Source: Methylophilus sp. QUAN
GTDB taxonomy: Bacteria; Pseudomonadota; Gammaproteobacteria; Burkholderiales; Methylophilaceae
DNA length: 64,000 nt
Assembly (NCBI RefSeq): GCF_015354445.1
Contig: NZ_JADKYT010000002.1
Coordinates: 1-64,000 of the forward strand
Reading direction: 5' to 3'
This document shows, piece by piece, positions 35,545 through 44,179 of this stretch (its first letter is position 1; each line of letters opens with the position of its first letter). The notes beneath the pieces were generated by a model, which worked only from the letters and a program-made list of their open reading frames with translations, had not been told where the DNA came from and ran no database searches. A program made the position numbers and the translations under genes.

Positions 35545-37842
35545 ATGTTTAAACTGAAACAATTAACCGCTTGCGTGGCACTGGCATTGACTGCCGGTGC
35601 TGCCTGGGCTGAGGGTGTGACGGTGTTACACGTGGGCGACCAGGAAAGCTGGTTGCTGTCTGCACAAGGTAACCTGCGCGATAACGCTGGTCAGGCCATT
35701 TCTTTTTATGGTGGCATCGACCGCCTAGCGTCTGTGATTAAAAATGCAGAAACCGCAGCGACCAGCCAAGGCCGCACTGTACTGAAGTTGAATGCTGGTG
35801 ATGCATTCTTGCCTGGCCCGCGTTTTACCGCCAGCCTGAACAATTTGGCCAATAGCTACACCGATGGCGGCCAGGATTTTTACGATGCGATTGCCTTGCG
35901 CCAAATCGGTTTTGACGCCATGGTGTTTGGTAACCACGAGTTTGACCTGGGCCCGCAAGTGGCTGCGCGTTTTGCCAAAGTCTCTGGCAGCACCTATCTT
36001 TCCAGCAACCTGAATTTCAATGCTACGGCTGAATTCAGCGCACTGAAAGCCAGCGGTAAAGCGGCGCCTTCCAAAGTCATCACCACCACTGCAGGTCATA
36101 AAATCGGCCTGGTGGGTGCAACAACACCATTGTTGCCGAATATCTCCTCCCCTGGTGCGGTGAATGTGATTGGTTACGAGGCTAGCAATACCGAAGCACA
36201 AAACCTGCAAGCCCTGATCCCGCTGATTCAGGCAGAAGTGAACCGCCTGCGTAGTGAGCAAGGCGTGACGACCGTTATCCTGATGAGCCATTTGCAAAAT
36301 GCGGCCAATGAAATCAGTGTCGTGGTGCCGGCGTTGACAGGCGTGGACCTGGTGTTGTCCGGTGGTGGCCATGAGTTAATGGTGGACCCTGATGATGCCC
36401 TGATCAATGGTGGTGTCGCCGCGACTTACACCTCTCACCCGGTGAATGCCACGGATGCGCATGGCCGTACCGTGCCGGTACTCACCAGCCATTTTGGTAA
36501 CCGTTATGTCGGCCAGGTGAACTTCACGATTGATGATGCCAACGGTACTTTTGTTGCGATCGAATCCAGCAAAATGATGCGTGTCAGCGGTGCGACTGCC
36601 GATGCAGACCGCGTGAATGGCGATGCGACGATTCAAACGCAAGTGATCACGCCAGTGCTTAACTACATTTCTGCCTTGAACGCACAAATCATCGGCACCA
36701 CGGCCGTGAAATTGAATGGCCCGACCCACACCACGTGTGCCGCGCTGCCTTGTACGTTTGTGGCAGGCGTACGTAACGCGGAAACTGGCCTGGGCAACCT
36801 GGTGGCTGATGCAATGCGCTTTGCTGGCAAAACCGAGGTAGCGATCCAGAATGGTGGCGGTATTCGTACCAATATCGCGACAGTGGGTAATGTGTCTATC
36901 GGCGATACCTTTAATGTGCTGCCATTTACCAACCTGGTCAAACGCGCACCAGAAGTCAATGCCACGCAGCTGAAAGACCTGCTGGAACACGGTTATGGCG
37001 ATACCAGCCCGACCGGTCGTGCCAATGGCCGTTATCCGCAAATCTCGGGCATGCAAGTGGTGTATGACAGCCGTAACACCGCCAGAACCACGCAGGGCAC
37101 GGGCAACCGTATTCAACGCGTGGTGCTGGATGATGGCACGGTGCTGATTGATAACGGTGTCGTTGTGAACAATAGCCGTACCTTCTCGTTCACCACGATA
37201 GACTTTACTGCCGCTGGTGGTGATGGTTTCCCGTTCGCCGCCAATGCCGTGGTGTTTGAAGATAGTCCGTTCACCATCACCTATCAGGAGGCACTGGCGA
37301 ATTATATTCAATCGCCTAAAGCTGAAGGTGGCCTGGGTCGCTTGAGCAATGCAGATGGTGATGAAATCACCAGCAATATGTACGGCCTGGAAAATCAGTA
37401 TGACAAAGGCGGCCGCCTGATTGACCTGGCCATTGCAACGACCACGCCTGGCGTGACGCGCACTGGTACAGCCAGCCGCGATGTGCTGGTGGGCACGGCC
37501 GGTGATGACATTATCAACGGTGGTCTGGGTGTGGATACGCTGACCGGTGGTGCTGGCAACGATGTGTTTGTGTATAGCAGCATGCGCGACGCTGGTGACA
37601 CCATCACTGACTTCACGCCTTATGCCGACAAGTTACAGCTGACGGTCTTGCTGTCTTCACTGGGGATCTCTGCCAATACAGCACTCACTGGCGGTTACCT
37701 GAGCTTAGTTGATGTAACGGGTGGCGTACAGGTGATGGTCGATACTGACGGTGCCGCAGGCCCGGCAGCCGCCAAATCATTAGTGACTCTCAAAGGCTTG
37801 ACCGCGAAACAAGTGTCGCCAGCCAGAGATTTCATACTTTAA
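35545..37842 (+). CDS. 5'-nucleotidase/metallophosphatase with RTX type I secretion tail
   Basis: A 765-residue secreted enzyme of the UshA-like family, expected to release phosphate from nucleotides. Signal peptide MFKLKQLTACVALALTAGAAWA; metallophosphatase domain with LNAGDAF, FGNHEFDLG, ILMSHLQ and LSGGGHE; 5'-nucleotidase C-terminal domain with GNLVADAMRFAG and QNGGGIRTN. The first metal motif reads HVGDQES where UshA has NDHHG, so the usual His is replaced. The last ~130 residues (DVLVGTAGDDIINGGLGVDTLTGGAGNDVFVYSSMRDAGDTITDFTP) are an RTX tail closely similar to that of the nuclease at 31603. ATG 35545 has GGAG upstream. Probable partner of the nuclease in using extracellular DNA as phosphorus source. 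Confidence 0.88.
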   Translation: MFKLKQLTACVALALTAGAAWAEGVTVLHVGDQESWLLSAQGNLRDNAGQAISFYGGIDRLASVIKNAETAATSQGRTVLKLNAGDAFLPGPRFTASLNNLANSYTDGGQDFYDAIALRQIGFDAMVFGNHEFDLGPQVAARFAKVSGSTYLSSNLNFNATAEFSALKASGKAAPSKVITTTAGHKIGLVGATTPLLPNISSPGAVNVIGYEASNTEAQNLQALIPLIQAEVNRLRSEQGVTTVILMSHLQNAANEISVVVPALTGVDLVLSGGGHELMVDPDDALINGGVAATYTSHPVNATDAHGRTVPVLTSHFGNRYVGQVNFTIDDANGTFVAIESSKMMRVSGATADADRVNGDATIQTQVITPVLNYISALNAQIIGTTAVKLNGPTHTTCAALPCTFVAGVRNAETGLGNLVADAMRFAGKTEVAIQNGGGIRTNIATVGNVSIGDTFNVLPFTNLVKRAPEVNATQLKDLLEHGYGDTSPTGRANGRYPQISGMQVVYDSRNTARTTQGTGNRIQRVVLDDGTVLIDNGVVVNNSRTFSFTTIDFTAAGGDGFPFAANAVVFEDSPFTITYQEALANYIQSPKAEGGLGRLSNADGDEITSNMYGLENQYDKGGRLIDLAIATTTPGVTRTGTASRDVLVGTAGDDIINGGLGVDTLTGGAGNDVFVYSSMRDAGDTITDFTPYADKLQLTVLLSSLGISANTALTGGYLSLVDVTGGVQVMVDTDGAAGPAAAKSLVTLKGLTAKQVSPARDFIL

Positions 37843-37864
37843 TGTTTACTAAAGGAATTTTGCA

Positions 37865-38377
37865 ATGAACACATTCATGAAAAAAATCACGCTAGTGGCC
37901 TTGTTGGCTGTGGTGATGCCCGCCCAGGCGGCCATTCAATCCCTGCAGTTTGCAGGCCAGGTCGAGTCAGGTTATTACAACGGCACCAGCTACCAGGGCC
38001 AGTTCAGCTTTGACGATGCTGGTTTGCTGGCATCAGGCACTGAGCTGATCAATCTGAGTACTTTGAATTTCAACTTTGGTGGCAGCCTGTTTAACCTGGG
38101 TACACCAGCCTTGGCCGATGCCACGGCTGTGTTTCAGGACGGCGTGTTTACAGGTCTGGAGTGGTCTGTGGACTCAAACAGCCCAGCCATTGGTTTTAGC
38201 CTGATTGCCGGTTATGCCGATACTTCAGATGCTTTCTTTGCTTATGACACGGCGCTGGGCCTGTCTGGCACCGGTAGTCTGGCCTATGCTGCAGCAGTGC
38301 CAGAGCCGACACAATCCGGCCTGATCCTGGCTGGTTTGGGCCTGATTGGCTTGATCGCTGCCCGCCGCCAATCTTAA
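37865..38377 (+). CDS. PEP-CTERM surface protein
   Basis: A 170-residue exported protein with signal peptide (MKKITLVALLAVVMPAQA, starting four residues after the chosen ATG) and a beta-rich body (LQFAGQVESGYYNGTSYQGQFSFDDAGLLASG) of the type seen in many short PEP-CTERM proteins. The tail is VPEPTQSGLILAGLGLIGLIAARRQS. It follows the nucleotidase by 22 bases and is the last gene of the operon. Function not known beyond surface sorting. Confidence 0.87.
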   Translation: MNTFMKKITLVALLAVVMPAQAAIQSLQFAGQVESGYYNGTSYQGQFSFDDAGLLASGTELINLSTLNFNFGGSLFNLGTPALADATAVFQDGVFTGLEWSVDSNSPAIGFSLIAGYADTSDAFFAYDTALGLSGTGSLAYAAAVPEPTQSGLILAGLGLIGLIAARRQS

Positions 38378-38403
38378 GACTATCCACGTGTACAATGCAC
38401 GAC

Positions 38404-38428
38404 AAAGCCCGGTTCGCCGGGCTTTTTT
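38404..38428 (+). terminator. rho-independent terminator of the nuclease/nucleotidase operon
   Basis: AAAGCCCGG pairs with CCGGGCTTT around a TTCG tetraloop, followed by a T-run. Confidence 0.95.
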
Positions 38429-38470
38429 GTTGCCTGTCATCCTGCCCAAAAAGTGTGTGTCAGAAATAAA

Positions 38471-38487
38471 TAGTCCGACTAGTCCGA
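38471..38487. promoter_or_regulatory. two CTAGTCC-type half-sites in direct repeat
   Basis: TAGTCCGAC (38471-38479) is followed immediately by TAGTCCGAT (38480-38488). Both match the half-site of the palindromes at 15312 and 15406, but stand head to tail, so this is not a symmetric box. It lies 65-80 bases before the DUF2341-ExbB gene. The location just ahead of another surface-system operon makes chance less likely. Confidence 0.45.
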
Positions 38488-38551
38488 TCTTAATTTGTCT
38501 GCAACATTCGCTCTATAGACTTGCTGCTCGAATTAACTCGTCAGCGAAGCT

Positions 38552-40228
38552 ATGAAGAAAACACTTGGTTTATTGCTTGGATTATTAGGGCTCAGCCTGT
38601 CTACGACAGTCATGGCAGCATGGAATGCAGATTGGGCGACACAACAAAAAATTACGATAGAAACCGCCAATATTAAAGAGGCTGTGAATCAGGCACCGGT
38701 ACTGGTACGCCTGCATTCTGGCAACTTTGATTTCACCGGTGCCAATGTAGATGGCGCAGACCTGCGTTTTATCGCCGCAGATGATAAAACGGAACTCAAA
38801 TTCTCACTTGAAAAATACGATGCGGTGAATGAGCTGGCTGTGGCCTGGGTGGTATTGCCGCAAGTGTCTGCCGCTAATAAAGAACTGGCGATCAGCTTAT
38901 ATACCGGTAACGAAAGTGCCAAGGCCGCCAGCGATGCACAAGCTTTGAACGACCCGGCCCTGCTGGCGCGGTTTGCGTTTTCAGACAATGCTTTGCTTAA
39001 AGATAGTGGCCCTAGCCAGCTGACTGCGAGTGGTAATGCAACGGTGCAAAAGGCCGGTCTGATTGCCGAAAGCGCCACACTCAACAATAGCCCTCTGACC
39101 ATTACCTTGCCAGCAGCCCCTGCGCTGGCCAATGGCAGCACCTGGTCGGTGTGGTTAAAACCGGCCAGTTTGCCGCAAACCGCCGAGATTTTTAAAAGCG
39201 GTAACGTCACATTGAAACTCGACGGCAGTGCTTTGGCATTGCAAGCAGGTGCTGCCAGCACATCAGGCGGCGAGTTAAAAGCGGGTCAATGGCAACACAT
39301 TGCGCTGGTGTTCCAGGGCGGCCAGGCCATGGTTTATGTCAATGGCCAAGTTGCAGGCCAGGTTGCTGCCAGCGATGCGCAGGCCGCAGCTGGCTTCACG
39401 CTGGGTCAAAATCTGAACGCAGAGGTGGACGAGTTACAACTGGCAGCCACTGCCCGTAGCGCGGCCTGGTTGGCACTGGTGGCGCAATCACAAGGAGCAG
39501 ATGCCAGTATCGTCAAAGTGACGGCAGCCGACGCTGAAGAAGAGGGCGAGGGTGGCGAAGCCAACTACATGGGCATCCTGATCGACAGCCTGACCGTGGA
39601 TGCCAAAGTGGTGATCGCGATCCTGGCGGTGATGTTCGCCATCAGTGTCTGGGTCATGGTGAGCAAAGCCCGTTTGGTGGTCCGTACGGATAAAGATAAC
39701 GCCTTGTTCCTCAAGCGCTTCCAGCAGGCTTCTGCCAAGGATTTGCTGGACCTGGATAAAACCGGCACCTATGCCAACTCCAACCTGTTCGGTTTGTATA
39801 AAGCCGGTTTGCGTGAGATTAAAAAACGTGAACATGAAGGCAAAGTTGAATTGAGCGGCGCGTCGATTGATGCCATTAAGGCAGCCGTCGATGCCGACCA
39901 GGTACGTGAAACCCAACGCCTGAACAGCATGATGGTATTACTCACCATCGCAATTTCCGGGGGGCCTTTCCTCGGCCTGCTGGGTACCGTAGTCGGTGTG
40001 ATGATCACCTTTGCTGCGATTGCGGCGGCGGGTGACGTTAACGTCAACGCGATTGCGCCGGGTATTGCGGCAGCTCTGCTAGCGACCGTGGCAGGCTTGG
40101 GCGTGGCGATTCCGGCCCTGTTTGGTTACAACTACCTGGCTAGCCGCGTCAAGAATATCACCATCGCCATGCAGATTTTTGTCGATGAATTCATTACCCG
40201 TACCGCTGAACTGTACGGTAAGGAATAA
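38552..40228 (+). CDS. DUF2341-LamG-ExbB fusion protein (proton-channel subunit with periplasmic sensor/lectin-like domain)
   Basis: A 558-residue protein joining two parts. Residues 1-22 are a signal peptide; ~24-140 are a DUF2341 domain (WNADWATQQKITIETAN, GADLRFIAADDKTELKFSLEKYD); ~150-320 form a LamG/concanavalin-like domain (WSVWLKPASLPQ, GQWQHIALVFQGGQAMVYVNG). After an acidic linker (AEEEGEGGE) comes a MotA/TolQ/ExbB channel with three membrane helices (~345-370, ~465-500, ~505-535), including GPFLGLLGTVVGVMITF and ATVAGLGVAIPALFGYN. It should form the inner-membrane proton channel with the ExbD proteins encoded next. The periplasmic part could bind glycan or matrix. First gene of a seven-gene operon. 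Confidence 0.88.
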   Translation: MKKTLGLLLGLLGLSLSTTVMAAWNADWATQQKITIETANIKEAVNQAPVLVRLHSGNFDFTGANVDGADLRFIAADDKTELKFSLEKYDAVNELAVAWVVLPQVSAANKELAISLYTGNESAKAASDAQALNDPALLARFAFSDNALLKDSGPSQLTASGNATVQKAGLIAESATLNNSPLTITLPAAPALANGSTWSVWLKPASLPQTAEIFKSGNVTLKLDGSALALQAGAASTSGGELKAGQWQHIALVFQGGQAMVYVNGQVAGQVAASDAQAAAGFTLGQNLNAEVDELQLAATARSAAWLALVAQSQGADASIVKVTAADAEEEGEGGEANYMGILIDSLTVDAKVVIAILAVMFAISVWVMVSKARLVVRTDKDNALFLKRFQQASAKDLLDLDKTGTYANSNLFGLYKAGLREIKKREHEGKVELSGASIDAIKAAVDADQVRETQRLNSMMVLLTIAISGGPFLGLLGTVVGVMITFAAIAAAGDVNVNAIAPGIAAALLATVAGLGVAIPALFGYNYLASRVKNITIAMQIFVDEFITRTAELYGKE

Positions 40229-40237
40229 GGCAGCGAG

Positions 40238-40648
40238 ATGTCAGAAGGCGTCAAGGAAGAGAACCAGCTCTACGATGAAATCAATATTACGCCCATGCTG
40301 GACCTGGCGTACGTATTGCTGGTGATTTTTATCATCATGACCACGGCCTCTGTGCAAGGCGTTAAAGTCGATATGCCGCATACCGTGAACTCCGCCGCGC
40401 TGGCCAAACCGCAAATGCGCGCGATCACCGTGACCAGTGACGGCAGTGTTTACCTGGATGCTTTTCCGGTGGATATGGCGCAACTGGAGCAACGTCTGGC
40501 TGAATATAAAAGCAGCAACCCTGAGTTGCCGGTGGTGCTTAAAGGCGATGCCGCGGCACATTATGAAAAGGTGTCTGAAGTGCTGGAAATCTGTAAGCGG
40601 CTGGACATTACCGAAGTTGGCCTGGTGACCAAGAAAGTGGTGGAGTAA
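40238..40648 (+). CDS. ExbD/TolR-type proton channel subunit (first copy)
   Basis: A 136-residue bitopic protein with the ExbD start (DEINITPMLDLAYVLLVIFIIMTT): the Asp in MLDLAYVLL is the proton-carrying residue of the family. The periplasmic domain (AITVTSDGSVYLDAFPVDMAQLEQRL, VLKGDAAAHYEKVSEVLEICKRL) is typical. It follows the ExbB fusion by nine bases and precedes a second ExbD by three. Confidence 0.92.
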   Translation: MSEGVKEENQLYDEINITPMLDLAYVLLVIFIIMTTASVQGVKVDMPHTVNSAALAKPQMRAITVTSDGSVYLDAFPVDMAQLEQRLAEYKSSNPELPVVLKGDAAAHYEKVSEVLEICKRLDITEVGLVTKKVVE

Positions 40649-40651
40649 ACC

Positions 40652-41056
40652 ATGCAGGTACAAAACGACGCTCAACCTTACGACACCATCAATATCACGC
40701 CGATGCTGGATTTAGCTTATGTGTTACTGGTGATTTTTATCCTGATGACTACCGCTGGCGTGCAGGGTCTGACCATGAATCTGCCCAAGCCATCTAACAA
40801 ACCGAGTACCGAAAAACACGATATCAAGATCGTGCAGGTGCAACAGGGCGGCACGCTGACCATTAATGGTGTTGGTGTGAGCATGGCCGAGCTGGAAACC
40901 CAGCTTAACCAGGCCAAGGCCATGGACCCGAAATTCAACGTCATGATCAAAGGTCAGGCGCAAGCGCCTTATGCCGGGGTCATCGGCGTGATTGACCTGG
41001 TCAATCGCCTGCAAATTGAAAATGTCGGCCTGGTGACCGGCAAGATCGGGACATAA
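40652..41056 (+). CDS. ExbD/TolR-type proton channel subunit (second copy)
   Basis: A 134-residue paralog of the preceding protein with the same membrane segment (DTINITPMLDLAYVLLVIFILMTTAGVQG) and a diverged periplasmic domain. ExbD functions as a dimer or higher oligomer, so the two may form a heteromer. Tandem ExbD genes are known in other TonB operons. The gene abuts both neighbours. Confidence 0.92.
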   Translation: MQVQNDAQPYDTINITPMLDLAYVLLVIFILMTTAGVQGLTMNLPKPSNKPSTEKHDIKIVQVQQGGTLTINGVGVSMAELETQLNQAKAMDPKFNVMIKGQAQAPYAGVIGVIDLVNRLQIENVGLVTGKIGT

Positions 41057-41058
41057 GC

Positions 41059-41775
41059 ATGGCATTGCATGAAATGGATGCCGTGGCAGAAGAAACCCCT
41101 GTCTCTGCCACGCGCTTATGGACGACACGCATTGTGATTGCATTGCTGGTGTTGGTTGTGCTGGCAGGCATAGGCTATGGCATTAAAAAGTTATTGTCAG
41201 GTGGCCCAGCGCATAAAAAGCAAATCACCACGGTGAAGTTGTTGCCGGATACCCCGCCGCCTCCACCACCCCCGCCGCCAAAAGAGCCGCCTAAGGAAAC
41301 GCCGAAAGAACAGCCTAAGGAAGCCCCAAAAGAGCCAGAGCCTAAACCGGTTGAAGCTCCACCTGCAGAGAACCTGAAGATGGAAGGTGCTGCTGGAGAT
41401 GGACCAAGCCCTTTTGGAGCTGGTGCGGTGAACAACGAGTACAAAGGTGGCGATGTCACCACTGGCCCAAAAATTGGTGGCAAGAAAAATATGGCGGCAT
41501 TCGCCTGGTTCACCAACAAGGTCGATGCGCAGATTAAAAAGGCGCTTGACGCTGAAAGTGGACTGAACAAGGTCAAGTATCAGGTCGATGTCAGGGTGTT
41601 CTTAAATGCGCAGGGAGATATTGATCATGCCGAACTGATTGATACCAGCGGCGATGCGGAAGTGGATGCCTTGATTCGCAAGGTGTTGAGCAGGATTCCT
41701 CCATTGAAGGAGTCTGCGCCTGAGGATATGCCAAGAAAAGTCGTCGTACGCATGGCTTCAAAAAATATGTCTTAA
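41059..41775 (+). CDS. TonB-like energy transducer
   Basis: A 238-residue protein: short cytoplasmic N-terminus, one membrane helix (IVIALLVLVVLAGIGYGI), a rigid Pro/Lys/Glu linker (nine prolines then repeats of PKE) and a TonB-type C-terminal domain (FTNKVDAQIKKALDAESGLNKVKYQVDVRVFLNAQGDIDHAELIDTSGDAEVDALIRKVL spread over 41500-41700). It should carry energy from the ExbB/D channel across the periplasm to an outer-membrane partner, most simply the porin encoded next. Confidence 0.87.
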   Translation: MALHEMDAVAEETPVSATRLWTTRIVIALLVLVVLAGIGYGIKKLLSGGPAHKKQITTVKLLPDTPPPPPPPPPKEPPKETPKEQPKEAPKEPEPKPVEAPPAENLKMEGAAGDGPSPFGAGAVNNEYKGGDVTTGPKIGGKKNMAAFAWFTNKVDAQIKKALDAESGLNKVKYQVDVRVFLNAQGDIDHAELIDTSGDAEVDALIRKVLSRIPPLKESAPEDMPRKVVVRMASKNMS

Positions 41776-41824
41776 AAATGCGACAGGCAACGCGGTAAAC
41801 GCGCTTAGTAATTAGGGAAAGAGA

Positions 41825-43453
41825 ATGAATATTAAAGCAAAAAACTGGATGATTCCTTTGGTGGTGGCCAGTCTGTTTGGTACACAATCAGCAAGTATAA
41901 GTGCGGGTGAACGCGAGTCACTGGAGGAAGTGCGGGCAACCACCATGAGTTTGATTGAGTTGCTGGTGCAAGAGGGGGTGTTGTCCAAGGAAAAGGCGGA
42001 TACCTTATTGCAGCAGGCTCAACAGGCCAGACAGAAAGCCAAAGAAGAGGCTGAGGCTTTAGCTGCCCAGAGCCCACAGCCAGTGGAGCAGGCGGTAGCT
42101 GGTCAGTCCAAGGCTATTCGTGTGCAATATGTCCCTGAACACGTTAAAAATGAAATGCGTGCTGAAATTGAGCAGGATGTGATGAAAAAGCTCAATTACA
42201 AAGCGGGTGAACGATTAGGCATTCCAGAGTGGATAGACCGCATCGAGTGGACTGGTGCACTGCGTTTACGCTACCAGCAAGATATGTTTGGCGATAGCAA
42301 TGCCATTCCAGGCAGCCTGAATAACGAAGTACAGAATATGGTTGTCAATAACTCAACCGAAGACCGTGAGCGTCAGCGTGTACGTGCATTCTTTGGCGCG
42401 AATATCCATATTAACGACTGGCTGGACGGCGGTATCCGTTTCACCACAGGCATGTTGCAAACGCCAGTGACGCCTAACCAGACTGAGGGTTTTTCCCAAG
42501 GAAAATTTGTGTTCGGGCTGGACCGCGCTTTTCTTGAGGCTAAGCCGTATGACTGGCTGACTTTGACTGGCGGGCGATTTGCTAACCCGTTTTTTACCGG
42601 CAATCAGGTGTTTGGCACTGATTTGCTCTGGGATCCTGACCTGGCATTTGATGGATTTGTGGCACGGGCGAACCCGGCTATTAACAGACATTGGAAACTG
42701 TTCTCCTCAGTGGGTGCATTCCCGATTGAAGAGGTGGAAAGCTCTAATACCAATAAGGCCGGTGACAAATGGTTATATGCAGCGCAGGGCGGTATTGAGT
42801 GGACGGCCAGCAACGATAGCAAAGTAAAATTGGGCGTCGCTTACTACGACTTTAAAAATGTAGAAGGTCAGCGCAATCCGGTCAATGATAGCCTTAAGTA
42901 TGCAGGTACCGTGCCATTGTGGCGCCAAAAAGGCAACCACACATTCAGTCTTAATGATGGCACGACCAATGGTGCTTTATGTGGTTCTACGAACGGTCTA
43001 TGCGGATTGGCTTCCCAGTTCCAGTTGATTAACTTCACTGGTGAAGTTGATCTGGCGGTATTTGATCCTGTGCATGTGATCTTGCATGGTGCTTATGTGC
43101 AAAACATCGGCTTTGACGAGAAAGAAATTCAGCGTCGTACTGGCAACACATACAGAAAAGAAAATGAGGGCTATGAGCTCTCCCTGATGGTCGGTCACCC
43201 CATGATCAAGAAACTGCATGACTGGCAAGTGTTTGGTGGCTACCGTCGCCTGGAAGCGGATGCCATGCTGGATGGTTTCACTGATTCAAACTTCCGTCTT
43301 GGTGGCACCGATGCCAAAGGCTTTTATGTCGGGGCGCAATACGGGGTAGGCAAAAATGCCTGGCTGTCTTCAAGATATGTCAGTGCAGACGAAATTTCTG
43401 GTTTGCCATTCTCTGTCGATACGTTCTTTGTCGACTTTAATGGCAGGTTCTAA
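41825..43453 (+). CDS. large putative outer-membrane porin with N-terminal coiled coil
   Basis: A 542-residue outer-membrane protein. A signal peptide (to about SASISA) is followed by a helical, Gln/Ala/Glu-rich segment of ~110 residues (LVQEGVLSKEKADTLLQQAQQARQKAKEEAEAL) and then a beta-barrel from ~residue 135 (WTGALRLRYQQDMFGD) to the aromatic end (FFVDFNGRF). The layout matches the 'putative porin' family often linked to TonB/ExbBD operons. It lacks a TonB box or plug domain, so how TonB would act on it is unclear; the coiled coil may be the contact. Cargo unknown. Confidence 0.82.
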   Translation: MNIKAKNWMIPLVVASLFGTQSASISAGERESLEEVRATTMSLIELLVQEGVLSKEKADTLLQQAQQARQKAKEEAEALAAQSPQPVEQAVAGQSKAIRVQYVPEHVKNEMRAEIEQDVMKKLNYKAGERLGIPEWIDRIEWTGALRLRYQQDMFGDSNAIPGSLNNEVQNMVVNNSTEDRERQRVRAFFGANIHINDWLDGGIRFTTGMLQTPVTPNQTEGFSQGKFVFGLDRAFLEAKPYDWLTLTGGRFANPFFTGNQVFGTDLLWDPDLAFDGFVARANPAINRHWKLFSSVGAFPIEEVESSNTNKAGDKWLYAAQGGIEWTASNDSKVKLGVAYYDFKNVEGQRNPVNDSLKYAGTVPLWRQKGNHTFSLNDGTTNGALCGSTNGLCGLASQFQLINFTGEVDLAVFDPVHVILHGAYVQNIGFDEKEIQRRTGNTYRKENEGYELSLMVGHPMIKKLHDWQVFGGYRRLEADAMLDGFTDSNFRLGGTDAKGFYVGAQYGVGKNAWLSSRYVSADEISGLPFSVDTFFVDFNGRF

Positions 43454-43462
43454 AGGAATAGC

Positions 43463-44137
43463 ATGAAAACCATTTTGTCTCTCTTGGTAGGTGCTTGTTT
43501 GATGGTAGGCTACGCCACCCACAGTCTAGCTGCCGAAAAGCAGGATAAAGCCGCCAAGCGTGCGGCCATCTTGATGCAGAAAATGAAGCAGGACCTGGAG
43601 ACCGAGAAATCGGCCATGCAGGCCCAGTTTGAGCAGGAGAAACAAGGCTTGTCACAAGCCCTGGGCGAGGCGCAGAGTTCGCAAAAAGCGCATTCAGCCA
43701 AACTGCAGGGCCAAGTCAGGCGTAATCAGCAACTGGAGTCCGATAAGCAGAAGTTAAGCCAGGAAAAGGACGCATTGTCGGCGCAGGTGCAGCAATTGCA
43801 GGCGCAACTGGCCGAGCAGGCGCAACGCCTGGAAACCACCGAGCAACAGCTCAAGGTGGCTAAGGCCGACTTGGCGACCAATGATGGCCAGCGTAAGGGC
43901 CTGGTGACCAAAGTGAGTAACACTCACCAGCAACTGGTGGCCTGTGAAGAGAAAAACAGCCGCTTGTATAGTTATGGCCACGACCTGGTGAATTTGTACG
44001 CGGATGCGGGGGCGTATCAGCGATTTTTGCGGGCAGAGCCTTTTTTCCAGCTCAAACGCGTAGAGCTGGAAAATATTTTACAGGGCAAGCAGACGCAGCT
44101 ACTGGAAAATAAAGTTGATACAATAGCAGCGCCCTGA
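43463..44137 (+). CDS. secreted coiled-coil protein of unknown function
   Basis: A 224-residue exported protein: signal peptide (MKTILSLLVGACLMVGYATHSLA), then a continuous coiled coil from ~25 to ~150 rich in Lys, Gln, Glu and Ala (EKSAMQAQFEQEKQGLSQALGEAQSS), and a small C-terminal region (YSYGHDLVNLYADAGAYQRFLRAEPFFQLKRVELENILQGKQ). I recognise no named family. It starts nine bases after the porin gene, so it is probably a periplasmic partner of the TonB/porin complex, bridging porin and TonB or peptidoglycan. Confidence 0.75.
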   Translation: MKTILSLLVGACLMVGYATHSLAAEKQDKAAKRAAILMQKMKQDLETEKSAMQAQFEQEKQGLSQALGEAQSSQKAHSAKLQGQVRRNQQLESDKQKLSQEKDALSAQVQQLQAQLAEQAQRLETTEQQLKVAKADLATNDGQRKGLVTKVSNTHQQLVACEEKNSRLYSYGHDLVNLYADAGAYQRFLRAEPFFQLKRVELENILQGKQTQLLENKVDTIAAP

Positions 44138-44179
44138 GCATTTTCGCCTGTGGCAGGCTTTTGAGGATCGGCTGGCATC

